A stretch of 64,000 nucleotides of DNA from Streptomyces sp. NBC_01317 (GTDB taxonomy: Bacteria; Actinomycetota; Actinomycetes; Streptomycetales; Streptomycetaceae): the NCBI RefSeq assembly GCF_035961655.1, contig NZ_CP108393.1, positions 4,979,001 to 5,043,000 on the forward strand, written 5' to 3'. Positions 17,140 through 25,557 of this stretch are shown piece by piece. The notes under the pieces are model-generated. The model did not search any database, was not told where the DNA came from, and saw nothing but the letters and a program-made list of their open reading frames with translations. The translations under genes were made by a program, and so were the position numbers. Positions within the stretch are counted from its first letter, which is position 1. Each line of letters opens with the position of its first letter.

Positions 17140-18345
17140 CTAGGACTGGGTGACGAAGTACGGGGTCACCGTCAGCCAGCCGTTGGCCCGGGCGCCGTTG
17201 AGGCGGCCCGTGGAGGTGTTGGCCAGGGTGTACCAGGAGTCCACGTAGTCCGGGTCGTTGGTCCACCAGGAGGCGGGGATCGCGTCGAGGATCGCGTTCA
17301 CCAGGGGGATGTAGGTGCCCAGGTCGGTGATGGTGAGCAGGGCGTCCGCCAGGGCCTTGGCCAGGGCCTGGTAGTTGGTGTCGCCGTCGTCCTCCATCAT
17401 CACCACGTCGGCGAGGTTGTACTTGTACGAGGACCAGTTGACGAGAATCTGGTTCGGGTAGTACGTCGTGCCGTCGTTGTCCAAGTACGGCATGTCGACC
17501 GTGTCGACGCGCACCTTGCCGTCGAAACCGAAGCCGCTGACGATCGAGAAGACCTCGGCGTCACCCGAGACCCAGGGCTCCTCGTCGCTCGACAGCTGGA
17601 CCGAGTCGATCTTGGTGGTCCAGAAGCCCGCCGCCGCCGACCGGGTGGGAGAGGTGGGGGCCTGCTGGGCGGGAGCGGACAGGCCCCGCTCCGTCAGTTC
17701 CTTGTTGAGCGTTCTCAGTCCTGCTGTCATCGCCCGCGACACGTCGATGTCCACCACGTAGACCGGGCGGTCCGGGGTCCGCCGGGCGTCCAGCGTGTGC
17801 GCGCGGCCCCGGCTGTCGTACGCCGTGATCGTCTCCGCGCTGTCGTCCGTGGTGGCCGCCGCGACCAACGGGGCCGTACCCGAAGCCAGTTCACCCCGCA
17901 TGGACGGGGCGGCCAGGCGCAGGCGCAGCAGGGAGCCGGTGTCGGCGGCCAGGCCCTTGGCCTCGGCGATGTGCCGGTCGGCGGTCGCGATCGCCGGTTC
18001 GAGGGCGCTGCCGGCCCGGGTGGTGGTCCGGCCGGTCAGCGCGCGCAGGTCGATCTGGTCCGAGGCGAGCGCGGCGGTACGTACCTGGGTCCGCCAGCTC
18101 CCCTCGCCGAGCGACTCGGCGAACGCGCGGGCCGTGCTGTCCTCGATACGGCCGACCGTCGACGTGGAGGTGGGCGAGGAGGTAGAGGTGGACGCGGACG
18201 TGGAGGCGGACGGCGAGGAAGCCGGCGCCGCGCCCGCCGCCGGCGACGCCACTCCTTGCAGAGCGGCGACAGCGGCGGCGCAGAGTGCGAGAGCGAGGGC
18301 ACTGCGGCGCGTGCGGGACGTGCGCGACATGCGGGACGGGCTCAA
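17140..18345 (-). CDS. Secreted DUF3103-like protein
   Basis: 401 aa. A signal peptide (Arg-rich start, then SALALALCAAAVAALQGVA, cleavage near ASPAAGA) is followed by a Ser/Thr/Ala-rich spacer (about 45-65) and a mature domain with RPVYVVDIDVSRAMTAGLRTLN, GFWTTKIDSVQLSSDEEPWVSGDAE, GTTYYPNQILVNWSSYKYNLA and VVMMEDDGDTNYQALAKAL. These conserved acidic and aromatic blocks match a family of secreted actinobacterial proteins that I recall as DUF3103; biochemical role unknown. TTG 18345 is chosen as start because AGGAGG lies 5 nt upstream; the ATG 15 nt further on would be too far from it. Monocistronic. Confidence 0.7.
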   Translation of the reverse strand: MSPSRMSRTSRTRRSALALALCAAAVAALQGVASPAAGAAPASSPSASTSASTSTSSPTSTSTVGRIEDSTARAFAESLGEGSWRTQVRTAALASDQIDLRALTGRTTTRAGSALEPAIATADRHIAEAKGLAADTGSLLRLRLAAPSMRGELASGTAPLVAAATTDDSAETITAYDSRGRAHTLDARRTPDRPVYVVDIDVSRAMTAGLRTLNKELTERGLSAPAQQAPTSPTRSAAAGFWTTKIDSVQLSSDEEPWVSGDAEVFSIVSGFGFDGKVRVDTVDMPYLDNDGTTYYPNQILVNWSSYKYNLADVVMMEDDGDTNYQALAKALADALLTITDLGTYIPLVNAILDAIPASWWTNDPDYVDSWYTLANTSTGRLNGARANGWLTVTPYFVTQS

Positions 18346-18545
18346 GCGATCCTCCTGGAGGCCGGCCGCGAGCGCCTCTCGACGCGGCGGCGGTGTGGGG
18401 GCGTTGCGTTCAGGACTGCGCCGGATCTGTGGATCTGTGAGCGGTGAGCCGTGGATCTATGCGGGTAGACCCATGCTCCGAAAAGCATGTCCGTAGCATG
18501 TCAAATCTGCAAGGGCGCCTCGGTGAACAACGTCGGTGAACAACG

Positions 18546-19040
18546 TCAGAGCGCCAGGTGCATGACGTGCAGTCCCACATATCCCTTCCCCGGGTGCCGG
18601 AACGCCCCCGGCACCGTGCCCACCACCTCGAAGCCGAGCGAGCGGTACAGCCTCACCGCGTGCTCGTTCGTCTCCACCACCGCGTTGAACTGAATCCCCC
18701 GGAACCCCGCCGCCCGCGCCCACTCCACCGTGTACTCGCACAGTGCCCGGCCGACGCCCCGCCCCGAACGCGCCGGATCGACCATGTAGCTCGCGCTCGC
18801 GATGTGCGAACCGTTGCCCATCTGGTTGGTGTTCATCTTCGCCGTGCCGAGGACGGCCCCGGCGTCGTCGACGGCGACGACCGTACGGTTCGGGGCCGGC
18901 AGCAGCCACATGTCCCGCCCGGCCTCCTCCGGCAGGTCGGTCGCGTACGTGAAGGTCTCGCCCGCGGCGACGATCTCGTGGAAGAAGGGCCATATGGCGG
19001 GCCAGTCGGCCGCCGTGGCTTCTCGGATCAACATCCGCAC
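18546..19040 (-). CDS. GNAT family N-acetyltransferase
   Basis: 164 aa, the size of a single GNAT domain. IREATAADWPAIWPFFHEIVAAGETF starts the fold; YMVDPARSGRGVGRALCEYTVEWA is the acetyl-CoA pyrophosphate loop (R-x-x-G-x-G/A); FNAVVETNEHAVRLYRSLGFEVVGTVPGAF completes it. The sequence resembles phosphinothricin/amino-acid acetyltransferase relatives; substrate unknown. A 13-bp unit (CGGTGAACAACGT) occurs twice in tandem just after its stop (18520-18545). Start GTG 19040 or ATG 19034. Confidence 0.85.
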   Translation of the reverse strand: MRMLIREATAADWPAIWPFFHEIVAAGETFTYATDLPEEAGRDMWLLPAPNRTVVAVDDAGAVLGTAKMNTNQMGNGSHIASASYMVDPARSGRGVGRALCEYTVEWARAAGFRGIQFNAVVETNEHAVRLYRSLGFEVVGTVPGAFRHPGKGYVGLHVMHLAL

Positions 19041-19152
19041 ACCATGGCATGTACGGGGTGCGGACGCCGAGCGGTTTTCGGTACGGGGAGAACGGCGGCG
19101 CGCGCCAGGTCGGCCGCCGCGGCCCCGTACTCCGACAGGCTCCCTCCGAGCG

Positions 19153-19674
19153 TCAGGTGAGGGCTCGGCGCATGCCGCTCAGGCCGTACTCGAAGGCGCG
19201 GTCGATGTCGCCCCCGAGCCGGAAGGCGCCGTTGATCTCCATCTCGATGAAGCCGGTGACCCAAGCCGTCAGCATGCGCGCGGCCTCAAGTGCCTCCTCC
19301 TCGCCGACGAGTTCCGCGGCGATGCGCAATACCGGGCCGGCCAGGCGGGCGAGGGCCTCGGGGGCCGCGTGCGGCGAATGCATGAGCCGGAAGCCCTCGG
19401 GCCACTTCAAAGCCTGTCGCCGGTAGCAGCGTGCCAGGTCCTCAAGGGTGCCGTCGGTCGCCTCCAGGTGAGTGGTCATGTCGGCGACGGTCGCCTCGGC
19501 CACGGCGGCCAGGAGGGCGCCGCGGTTGTCGACGTGCTTGTACAGCGAAGGGGCCCGCACCCCCACCCGACTGGCGACGCTCTGCATGGTCAGTCCCTGC
19601 TGACCGCCCGTCTCCAGCAGCTCACGGCCGGCGGTGACGATCCGGCTGAGCGAGGTCTTCTCCGGAGTCGGCAT
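19153..19674 (-). CDS. TetR family regulator
   Basis: 173 aa. The N-terminal helix-turn-helix is clear (GLTMQSVASRVGVRAPSLYKHVDNRGALL), and the C-terminal part (LARCYRRQALKWPEGFRLMH, ARMLTAWVTGFIEMEINGAF) is the TetR_C/WHG-type ligand and dimer domain. It is divergent from a metallo-beta-lactamase-fold hydrolase; a palindrome between the two is the probable operator, so it likely represses itself and the hydrolase. ATG 19674 is preferred over 19683 as it gives the usual family length. Confidence 0.87.
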   Translation of the reverse strand: MPTPEKTSLSRIVTAGRELLETGGQQGLTMQSVASRVGVRAPSLYKHVDNRGALLAAVAEATVADMTTHLEATDGTLEDLARCYRRQALKWPEGFRLMHSPHAAPEALARLAGPVLRIAAELVGEEEALEAARMLTAWVTGFIEMEINGAFRLGGDIDRAFEYGLSGMRRALT

Positions 19675-19715
19675 GATCCACACTTCCCCTCTGAAAGCTA
19701 TTGACCGAAGCCATC

Positions 19716-19736
19716 ATAGCTACGTAGGTTAGCTAT
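19716..19736. promoter_or_regulatory. TetR operator palindrome
   Basis: ATAGCTA-N7-TAGCTAT, a perfect 7-bp inverted repeat in an AT-rich stretch midway between the TetR and hydrolase genes. Both promoters would be covered by a bound dimer. Confidence 0.65.
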
Positions 19737-19771
19737 CAGAACCCGCAGTCCTCATCCCAGAGAGAGTCTCC

Positions 19772-20479
19772 ATGAAGCTCGCACCTCATTTGCACCGCCT
19801 CGGCAACGACGTGGTGGCGTGCTACCTCATCGACACCCCCGACGGCATCACGCTCGTCGACGCGGGCCTGCCGGGCCACTGGCGCGATCTCCAGCGCGAA
19901 CTGAGCTCCCTGGGCAAGTCCGTCGCCGACATCCGCGGACTCGTCCTGACCCACGGCGACTCCGACCACATCGGCTTCGCCGAACGTCTCCGCGAGGAGC
20001 ACGGTGTGCCGGTGTTCATCCACGCCGCCGATGCCGCCCGCGCGCGCACCGGAGACAAGCCCAAGAGCACGCTCGGCCCCCTGCGGCCGGGCCCCACGCT
20101 GCGTTTCTTCGGCTACTTGTTGAGCAAGAACGGCCTCAGGACCCGATACGTCGCCTCGGTCACCGAGGTCCACGACGGCGACGTCCTGGACCTGCCCGGC
20201 AACCCCTCGATCGTGGGCATGCCGGGACACTCCCCGGGGAGCGTGGCCGTACATGTCCCCCTCGCCGACGCCGTCTTCGTCGGGGACGCCCTGACCACCC
20301 GGCACGTCCTCACCGGCCGCACCGGACCACAGCCCGCACCCTTCACGGACGACGAGGCCGAAGCACTCGCCTCCCTCGACAAGATCGCCGGACTGCGGGC
20401 GTCCTGGGTACTTCCCGGCCACGGCGCCCCCTGGCGCACCTCACCGGCGCAGGTGGGCGAGACGATCAGGAAGAGCTGA
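19772..20479 (+). CDS. MBL-fold metallo-hydrolase
   Basis: 235 aa. Metal motif LTHGDSDHIG (HxxxDH form used by many lactonase-like members), later GMPGHSPGSVAVHV (third metal His), VFVGDALT (bridging Asp) and VLPGHGAPW (last His). The soluble, cytoplasmic enzyme probably hydrolyses a lactone or thioester. The TetR partner suggests induction by its own substrate. A good ribosome site (AGAGAG) precedes ATG 19772. Confidence 0.87.
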   Translation: MKLAPHLHRLGNDVVACYLIDTPDGITLVDAGLPGHWRDLQRELSSLGKSVADIRGLVLTHGDSDHIGFAERLREEHGVPVFIHAADAARARTGDKPKSTLGPLRPGPTLRFFGYLLSKNGLRTRYVASVTEVHDGDVLDLPGNPSIVGMPGHSPGSVAVHVPLADAVFVGDALTTRHVLTGRTGPQPAPFTDDEAEALASLDKIAGLRASWVLPGHGAPWRTSPAQVGETIRKS

Positions 20480-20567
20480 TCCGCGGCCACGACCCGGACC
20501 CTGTCCTCCTGCCCGACCCGGGCGACCACCGCCGGACGCCGCGGCAGGTCGCCGGTGACGGTGGCAC

Positions 20568-21893
20568 TCACCCCCTCCCGACCGTGTACGGCATCGACCG
20601 CACCCGGTTGTCGAAGTTCGACGGGACCAGGACCGGCGCAGCCGTCGCGCGCAGGCCGGGTGCCCGCGTCAGCAGCTCGCGGAAGAGCGCCTTCATCTCC
20701 TGCTTGGCGAGGTACGTGCCCAGGCAGTAGTGCGGCCCCCCGCCCCCGTACCCGACATGGGGGTTCGGGCTGCGCGTGATGTCGAAGGCGTCCGGGTCGG
20801 TGAAGACGGTCTCGTCGCGGTTGGCCGACGCGTAGAAGAGGACGACCTTGTCGCCCTCGCGGAAGGTGTGGCCGTTCATCCGGTGGTCCCGGGTGAGCGT
20901 GCGCCGGAACTGGATGATCGGCGTCGAGTGCCGCACGATCTCCTCCGTCGCGCCGTCCGCGTACCGGTCGAAGTCCCCCATCAGCAGCGCCCGTTGCTCC
21001 GGGTGGCGGGTGAGTAGGTCCAGGCCGTGCGCGAGGGCGTTCCTGGTCGTCTCGACGCCCGCGACCATCAGGAGGGAGAAGAAGGCGCCCAGTTGACGAC
21101 CCGTCAGAGCCTGCCCGTCGACGTCGGCACTGACCAGCATCGACACCAGGTCGTCCGTGGGGTTCTTGCGGCGCTCCCGGCCCAGGTCCGCCACCATGCC
21201 CTGCATCGAGGCGAGCGCCCGCAGGCCCTTGCCCGGCATCCGGAACCGGTCGCGAGCCGCCCGCGCCACCCCCGTGTCGCCCGAGGCGCGGTTCACCTGG
21301 CCCAGGATCGCCGGCCGTTCCTTCTCCGGGATGCCCATCAGATTGCAGATGACCTCGAACGGCATCCGCGACGCGACCGCCGTGACGAAGTCCCCCGGCC
21401 GGCCGTCGAAGCCCGCGCCCCCGCCCGCGCCGCCCCCGTCCGCCAGCACATCGTCCACGATCCGCGCCGCCACCGCCCGGATGTCCTCCTCCGTCCGGCC
21501 GAGGATGCGCGGGGTGAAGGACCGGGAGACGATACGGCGCAGCTGCGCGTGGTGCGGGCCGTCCAGATTGACCAGGGAGTCGCCGAACAGCGCGCGCACC
21601 CAGCGGGCCGGCTCGGGTGTCGTGGCGCCCGGCGCGCTGGCGAACACCTCGGGGTTGCGGCTCGCCTCGACCACGTCCGCGTGGGTGACCAGCGCGTGGA
21701 ATCCGCGCTCCCGCCGCCCCCGGCCCTTTTCCCGCTCCACGAAGTACTGAGGCGCGTCCCATTGACGCAGCAGGGCGAATGCGTGCAGCCGTTCGGCGTG
21801 CGGACGTTGCCAGAACGACGGATCCCCGAGATCCGGTCTCGGTCCCTCCGGCTTTTCTCCCCCTACCGCGGCCTGTTCCGCCAGCGTGGTCAT
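20568..21893 (-). CDS. Cytochrome P450
   Basis: 441 aa, full length. The heme loop is GYGGGGPHYCLGTYLA with the thiolate Cys at about residue 390; the I-helix reads LLMVAGVETTRN with the oxygen-activating Thr; SFTPRILGRTEEDIRAVA and FRRTLTRDH are also typical. The form GGGGPHYCLG and the DPDAFDITRSPNPHVGYGG stretch resemble actinobacterial CYP125/CYP142-like steroid or fatty-acid hydroxylases, but this is only a resemblance. Neither ferredoxin nor reductase lies nearby. A Gly/Ala-rich loop (ADGGGAGGGAG) is inserted near residue 155. Divergent from the next gene. Confidence 0.92.
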   Translation of the reverse strand: MTTLAEQAAVGGEKPEGPRPDLGDPSFWQRPHAERLHAFALLRQWDAPQYFVEREKGRGRRERGFHALVTHADVVEASRNPEVFASAPGATTPEPARWVRALFGDSLVNLDGPHHAQLRRIVSRSFTPRILGRTEEDIRAVAARIVDDVLADGGGAGGGAGFDGRPGDFVTAVASRMPFEVICNLMGIPEKERPAILGQVNRASGDTGVARAARDRFRMPGKGLRALASMQGMVADLGRERRKNPTDDLVSMLVSADVDGQALTGRQLGAFFSLLMVAGVETTRNALAHGLDLLTRHPEQRALLMGDFDRYADGATEEIVRHSTPIIQFRRTLTRDHRMNGHTFREGDKVVLFYASANRDETVFTDPDAFDITRSPNPHVGYGGGGPHYCLGTYLAKQEMKALFRELLTRAPGLRATAAPVLVPSNFDNRVRSMPYTVGRG

Positions 21894-22056
21894 GGGAATT
21901 CCTCTCGGGTCGGGGTGTGGTCAAGGAGCTTGCCACGAAGAGGAGGTTCCGGCGCGGGACCAACTCTCGCACAGGAGAACGAAATGCGAGTGCGCTCGCC
22001 CACTCGGGTGACGCGGACTCACGGACATTCCCCGCGGGCCGCTACTGTGCGGGAGC

Positions 22057-22563
22057 ATGACCACTCCCCACACCGCCGCGAACAGCCTTCGTCACACCCC
22101 TCTCCTGGGCACCCTTTCGGTGATTCCCTGGACCAGCGATCCCGCCGACGAAGAACGCAACGCGCCTTATCTGCTGGCCTATTCACTGGGTGACGGCCGC
22201 GAGGGCCCGGAGGTCGGCGAGGAGACCATGCGGACCGTCCTCGGCGAGGTCGGGCTGAAGCCCGGCGGCGACCTGATGGACCTCTCCCGCAGCCCCGGCC
22301 TCGGGATCAAGCTGCTGGTGGAGGCGGGCCGGGCCGTCCTGACCATGCCGTACCTCAACGCGCAGTGCCCCGTCCCGCCGGAGTGGGAGGAGGACGCGCG
22401 CGAGATCGGGCACGTCTACTTCATGGTCGCCACCCGGCCGTGGACCTCGGGGACGCCCGGAAAGCCCGTCACCGAGGAGCGTTTGCGCGCCTTCATCGGG
22501 GACGACGAAGTGCTTTCCAGCGCCGCGCACTGCCTGCTGCCCGTACGGAGCCTGCGCGGCTGA
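22057..22563 (+). CDS. DUF5949-like small protein
   Basis: 168 aa, soluble, no signal peptide. Conserved-looking segments are LGTLSVIPWTSD, YLLAYSLGDGREGPE, CPVPPEWEEDAREIGHVYFMVATRPW and LRAFIGDDEVLSSAAHCLLPVRSL. From memory this is the streptomycete family DUF5949; function unknown. TACTGT at 22043-22048 may be a -10 element only 8 nt upstream, leaving almost no leader. Confidence 0.65.
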   Translation: MTTPHTAANSLRHTPLLGTLSVIPWTSDPADEERNAPYLLAYSLGDGREGPEVGEETMRTVLGEVGLKPGGDLMDLSRSPGLGIKLLVEAGRAVLTMPYLNAQCPVPPEWEEDAREIGHVYFMVATRPWTSGTPGKPVTEERLRAFIGDDEVLSSAAHCLLPVRSLRG

Positions 22564-22629
22564 GTCCGCCGGACGGGCCCCAGGCGGCGGGCGTGGAAAG
22601 CATCGCCTCACTCACGGAGCGTGGAAAGC

Positions 22630-23298
22630 ATGACATCAGCACTGGTCGGCAATGCGACAGCCGGCGAAGGAAACAGGAAACACGCGAAGGACGAGACGGC
22701 GGCGCCGGACGGAACCGGGCTTTCCCCGGGAGGCGTTCGGGCGTTCGCGCTGATGCTGGTGATCACGGGTGCGATGGGGTTGCTGGCGGCGTGGGTGATC
22801 ACGCTGGACAAGTTCAAGCTGCTGGAGGACCCGAATTTCACCCCCGGGTGCAGTCTGAATCCGGTCGTGTCCTGCGGGAACATCATGAAGAGCGCCCAGG
22901 CGTCGGTCTTCGGATTCCCGAATCCGATGCTGGGGCTCGCGACCTATCCCGTGGTGATGGGGATCGGGATCGCGCTGCTGGCCGGGGCGCGCTACCGCAG
23001 CTGGTTCTGGCTCGGCCTCAACGCGGGCACGCTCTTTGGTGTCGCGTTCTGCACCTGGCTCCAGTACGAGTCGCTCTACCGGATCAACTCGTTGTGCCTG
23101 TGGTGCTGTCTGGCCTGGGCCGGCACGATCGTCATGTTCTGGTACGTGACCTCCCACAACCTCCGCCACGGGATCATCCCCGCGCCCGCCGGGCTGCGCG
23201 GACTGCTGGGTGAGTTCACCTGGGTGCTGCCCGTGCTGCACATCGGGATCATCGGGATGCTGATCCTCACCCGTTGGTGGGACTTCTGGATCAGCTGA
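22630..23298 (+). CDS. Vitamin K epoxide reductase (VKOR) family membrane protein
   Basis: 222 aa with about five membrane helices. Extracytoplasmic cysteines CSLNPVVSC precede the helix with GNIMKSAQASVFGFPNP, and CLWCC near residue 157 is the CxxC active site, next to the quinone pocket. In bacteria VKOR reoxidises a DsbA-like thiol oxidase for disulfide formation in exported proteins. No fused thioredoxin domain and no separate partner gene nearby. The neighbouring chaplins and other secreted proteins contain paired Cys residues, so they may be clients. Start ATG 22630 has GGAG 10 nt upstream. Confidence 0.9.
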   Translation: MTSALVGNATAGEGNRKHAKDETAAPDGTGLSPGGVRAFALMLVITGAMGLLAAWVITLDKFKLLEDPNFTPGCSLNPVVSCGNIMKSAQASVFGFPNPMLGLATYPVVMGIGIALLAGARYRSWFWLGLNAGTLFGVAFCTWLQYESLYRINSLCLWCCLAWAGTIVMFWYVTSHNLRHGIIPAPAGLRGLLGEFTWVLPVLHIGIIGMLILTRWWDFWIS

Positions 23299-23330
23299 CC
23301 GACCGCTGATCAGGCCGGTACGAGCAGTTC

Positions 23331-23362
23331 GGCCCCCGGCCCCGGCGAGCGGGGCGGGGGCC
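23331..23362. terminator. GC hairpin between convergent genes
   Basis: GGCCCCC...GCCCC faces GGGGC...GGGGGCC in the gap between the VKOR gene and the small secreted protein gene. Confidence 0.5.
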
Positions 23363-23410
23363 GGCACGGCGAACTTCGCGGCGGCGGACCGCGTTCCGGA
23401 AGGTCCGGTG

Positions 23411-23701
23411 CTACTTGCCCAGCGCCTTGCCCAGCGGGATCCCGCCGAGCAGCTTGTTGCCCTTCGACTTGCTCAGGCTCGCCGCGGTGTCCTTCACCGC
23501 GTTGAGGAGCGAGCCCTTGTTCTTGGAGTCGAGCGCGTTGGTGTTCAGCGGCGAACCGCTGCGCAGCCCCTCACTCGCCAGGGTGTCGACGGCGCCGTTC
23601 AGGCTCATCGAGGAGGAGCCTTCGGCGGCGAACGCGGGGCTGGCGGCACCCAGCGCCATCATGGAACCGGCGACGACCGCGGCGACCTTCATGGGCTTCA
23701 T
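23411..23701 (-). CDS. Small secreted protein
   Basis: 96 aa. Signal peptide MKPMKVAAVVAGSMMALGAA ending at AFA-A (cleavage after residue 25), leaving a Ser/Lys/Leu-rich mature peptide of about 70 aa without Cys (SLLNAVKDTAASLSKSKGNKLLGG). Family not recognised. It lies beside other small secreted proteins and a chaplin, so a cell-surface role in aerial growth is a reasonable guess only. Confidence 0.7.
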   Translation of the reverse strand: MKPMKVAAVVAGSMMALGAASPAFAAEGSSSMSLNGAVDTLASEGLRSGSPLNTNALDSKNKGSLLNAVKDTAASLSKSKGNKLLGGIPLGKALGK

Positions 23702-23919
23702 TCTTGAATCCTTCTTTCAGCGATGTCAGTTGTGAGGCGGCGGGACAAGCGGCAGGACAGGCGGCGAGACAACTCGCCTTTCGCGCGGGCCTCTTGGAGG
23801 TTTCCCTCGCGCGGCCTCGTCATGGGTAACGATTCCTGGGCGCCCCGGAAACTCCGTGCGGAAGGAATTCTGGGCAGGCCACCCGAATGAAGGGGACTCG
23901 GCCTATTCTCGTATCAAAT

Positions 23920-23963
23920 CCCCCGCGCCCGGATCCCTCGACGAGGGACCCGGGCGCGGGGGT
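23920..23963. terminator. Strong terminator hairpin
   Basis: CCCCCGCGCCCG and the following CCCT pair with AGGG...CGGGCGCGGGGG across a 3-nt loop near 23941. It follows the stop of the minus-strand gene at 23997. The 295-bp gap 23702-23996 otherwise holds the upstream region of the small secreted gene. Confidence 0.7.
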
Positions 23964-23996
23964 GTGTCGCGGCCCGTTCTCACGGGCGGAGTGCGC

Positions 23997-24563
23997 TCAG
24001 GAGGACTGCCCGGGGGTCGCCGGGAGCGCCGGGAGCTGGGGCGTCGTCGGCGTCGTGGGCGTCGCGGGTGTCGTGGGAACTGCCGGGAGCTTGGGCGCCC
24101 CCGGGACGGGGGGCGGCGTCGGCAGGTCGGGCAGGACACCGCTCAGCAGGTTCGTGAGCAGGGTGATGAGCGATGCGAGTACGGCCTGGATCTGGGCGAG
24201 CACGTCGGCCGGAGCCGCGGCGGCGGTGGCCTCGACCAGGCCGTCCGTCGACGTCCGCACCGCCGCGAGCGCGTCGCTCCTCGCGTCGGCCGGGAGCGTG
24301 TGGATGGTGTCGTCCGTCTGCTCGGGACCGGGAACGGCCGCACCGGCCACCTCGGTCAGCAGCTCGACCTGCTTGCCGAGGGCGTCGGCGGTGGGGAGCG
24401 GTGCGCGAGCGCTGCCGGCGTCGTGGCGGGCGGAGAGGGCCGCGCCGAGCGAGGCGGCTTCGCCGGCGGCGTGGGAGGCGGCGACGGCCGGGCCCGCGGT
24501 ACCGAGGATCAGCGCGGCGCAGACGGCGGCGGTGGCGGCGCGACGTGACAGCAGGGGACGCAT
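23997..24563 (-). CDS. Secreted protein with Pro/Thr-rich tail
   Basis: 188 aa. Signal peptide (MRPLLSRRAATAAVCAALILG, cleavage near AVAA-S). The mature part is helical and Ala-rich (VRTSTDGLVEATAAAAPADVLAQIQAVLASLITLLTNLLSGVL-type sequence at about 105-145), then a Pro/Thr tail (PTTPATPTTPTTPQLPALP). No LPxTG motif. Unknown family. ATG 24563 follows GAAAGGAC at good spacing. It has no obvious operon partner and is placed between two other surface-protein genes. Confidence 0.7.
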   Translation of the reverse strand: MRPLLSRRAATAAVCAALILGTAGPAVAASHAAGEAASLGAALSARHDAGSARAPLPTADALGKQVELLTEVAGAAVPGPEQTDDTIHTLPADARSDALAAVRTSTDGLVEATAAAAPADVLAQIQAVLASLITLLTNLLSGVLPDLPTPPPVPGAPKLPAVPTTPATPTTPTTPQLPALPATPGQSS

Positions 24564-24770
24564 GCGGGGTGTCCTTTCGGGGGGAGCGTCGGGAACGTTG
24601 GTCTCACCGTGGGTTCCACGACTGCGGCCCGCAACCGATCGGGCATCTGACGCACTGTCGGCCAACCGGTGGTCGTACCTCCCCTGACCTGGTACGACCT
24701 GTCACCGCCCGGCACCACGCCGCTCGGCGCCCGCCCGCCGAAAGGGTGGCGGGGGCGGACCCGTACAGCG

Positions 24771-24808
24771 GAAGAGCCGCCCTGCCCCCGAGGGGTGGGC
24801 GGCTCTTC
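24771..24808. terminator. Terminator of short chaplin gene
   Basis: GAAGAGCCGCCC pairs with GGGCGGCTCTTC around a 14-nt loop, 30 bp after the chaplin stop. Confidence 0.75.
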
Positions 24809-24837
24809 CCGGCGTCGGCGACGACGGTGACCAGGGG

Positions 24838-25077
24838 TCAGGCGTTGACGCAGGTGTTGCCGAAGGTCGGGTTGAGCAGGCCGATGACGTTGACCGTGTT
24901 GCCGCAGAGGTTCACGGGGATGTGGACCGGGACCTGGAGCAGGTTGCCGGAGAGCACGCCCGGGGAACCGACAGCCGCGCCCTTCGCGCCGGCGTCGGCA
25001 AAGGCAACGCCGGACGCACCGGCGACGGCGGCGGCAGCCGCGGTGGACAGAACAACAGCCTTGGCGATACGCGACAT
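24838..25077 (-). CDS. Short chaplin
   Basis: 79 aa. Signal peptide residues 1-28, then one chaplin domain (about 33-79) with GAAVGSPGVLSGN, two Cys (CGNT and NTCVNA) and IGLLNPTFGNTC. Chaplins assemble into amyloid films that make aerial hyphae and spores hydrophobic; the paired Cys form an internal disulfide. By its place ahead of the polysaccharide operon it probably corresponds to ChpF or ChpG of S. coelicolor, but the two cannot be told apart from sequence alone, so no symbol is given. A sigma-BldN-like promoter lies 62 bp upstream. Confidence 0.93.
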   Translation of the reverse strand: MSRIAKAVVLSTAAAAAVAGASGVAFADAGAKGAAVGSPGVLSGNLLQVPVHIPVNLCGNTVNVIGLLNPTFGNTCVNA

Positions 25078-25139
25078 GGGAGAGAGCTCCTCGGAGATAA
25101 AGGGAACGGCATGGCGGGCGCAGTTGCCCGACTCATCCA

Positions 25140-25167
25140 TCAACGCCGCAGCGGGCCATCGGTTGCG
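25140..25167 (-). promoter_or_regulatory. Sigma-BldN-type promoter of short chaplin
   Basis: On the minus strand CGCAAC (25162-25167), 16 nt, then CGTTGA (25140-25145): 11 of 12 bases match the published chaplin/rodlin consensus CGTAAC-N16-CGTTGA as I recall it. The implied leader is about 55 nt. Confidence 0.7.
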
Positions 25168-25557
25168 CGCCCGAATGAGTGAAGCGAGCCCGCCGGCCGG
25201 GCACGCGCGGCCACAAAAGGTGCCCGTTCCCGATAGCGGAGGTTGTCGCCGGGCCACGTGACCGGTGGTTGTCGGCGGTGTCCGACACCGTTCGAACCGG
25301 GGCGTTTTCCATAAACGCGAGTCCGGTTGTACGTTCAGCGTTTTTCCGTGAGTTCCAGCGCGTCTGGCGTGATTTTCAGCCCGGTCTCTGTAAAGGTTCC
25401 CGGGTGTTTGTGTATGGAATTCAGCGACACGCCCGGACCGTATCGGCATTGCGTTCGATTCGTTGTCGGGCGTGACTCCGCCCCTCCCGGTGCGTTTCTC
25501 GTAGAGGCAGCAGCACGGGGCTCGGCTCCGTGGGTCCACGAGTGGAAAGAGTTGCGC
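25168..25557 (+). other. Leader and promoter region of polysaccharide operon
   Basis: 390 bp without a supported gene. It is less GC-rich than its surroundings (for example around 25300-25400) and must hold the promoter of the plus-strand operon starting at 25558. I see no convincing -35/-10 pair, no sigma-BldN match and no riboswitch. Long open frames across it are non-coding in character. Confidence 0.5.
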
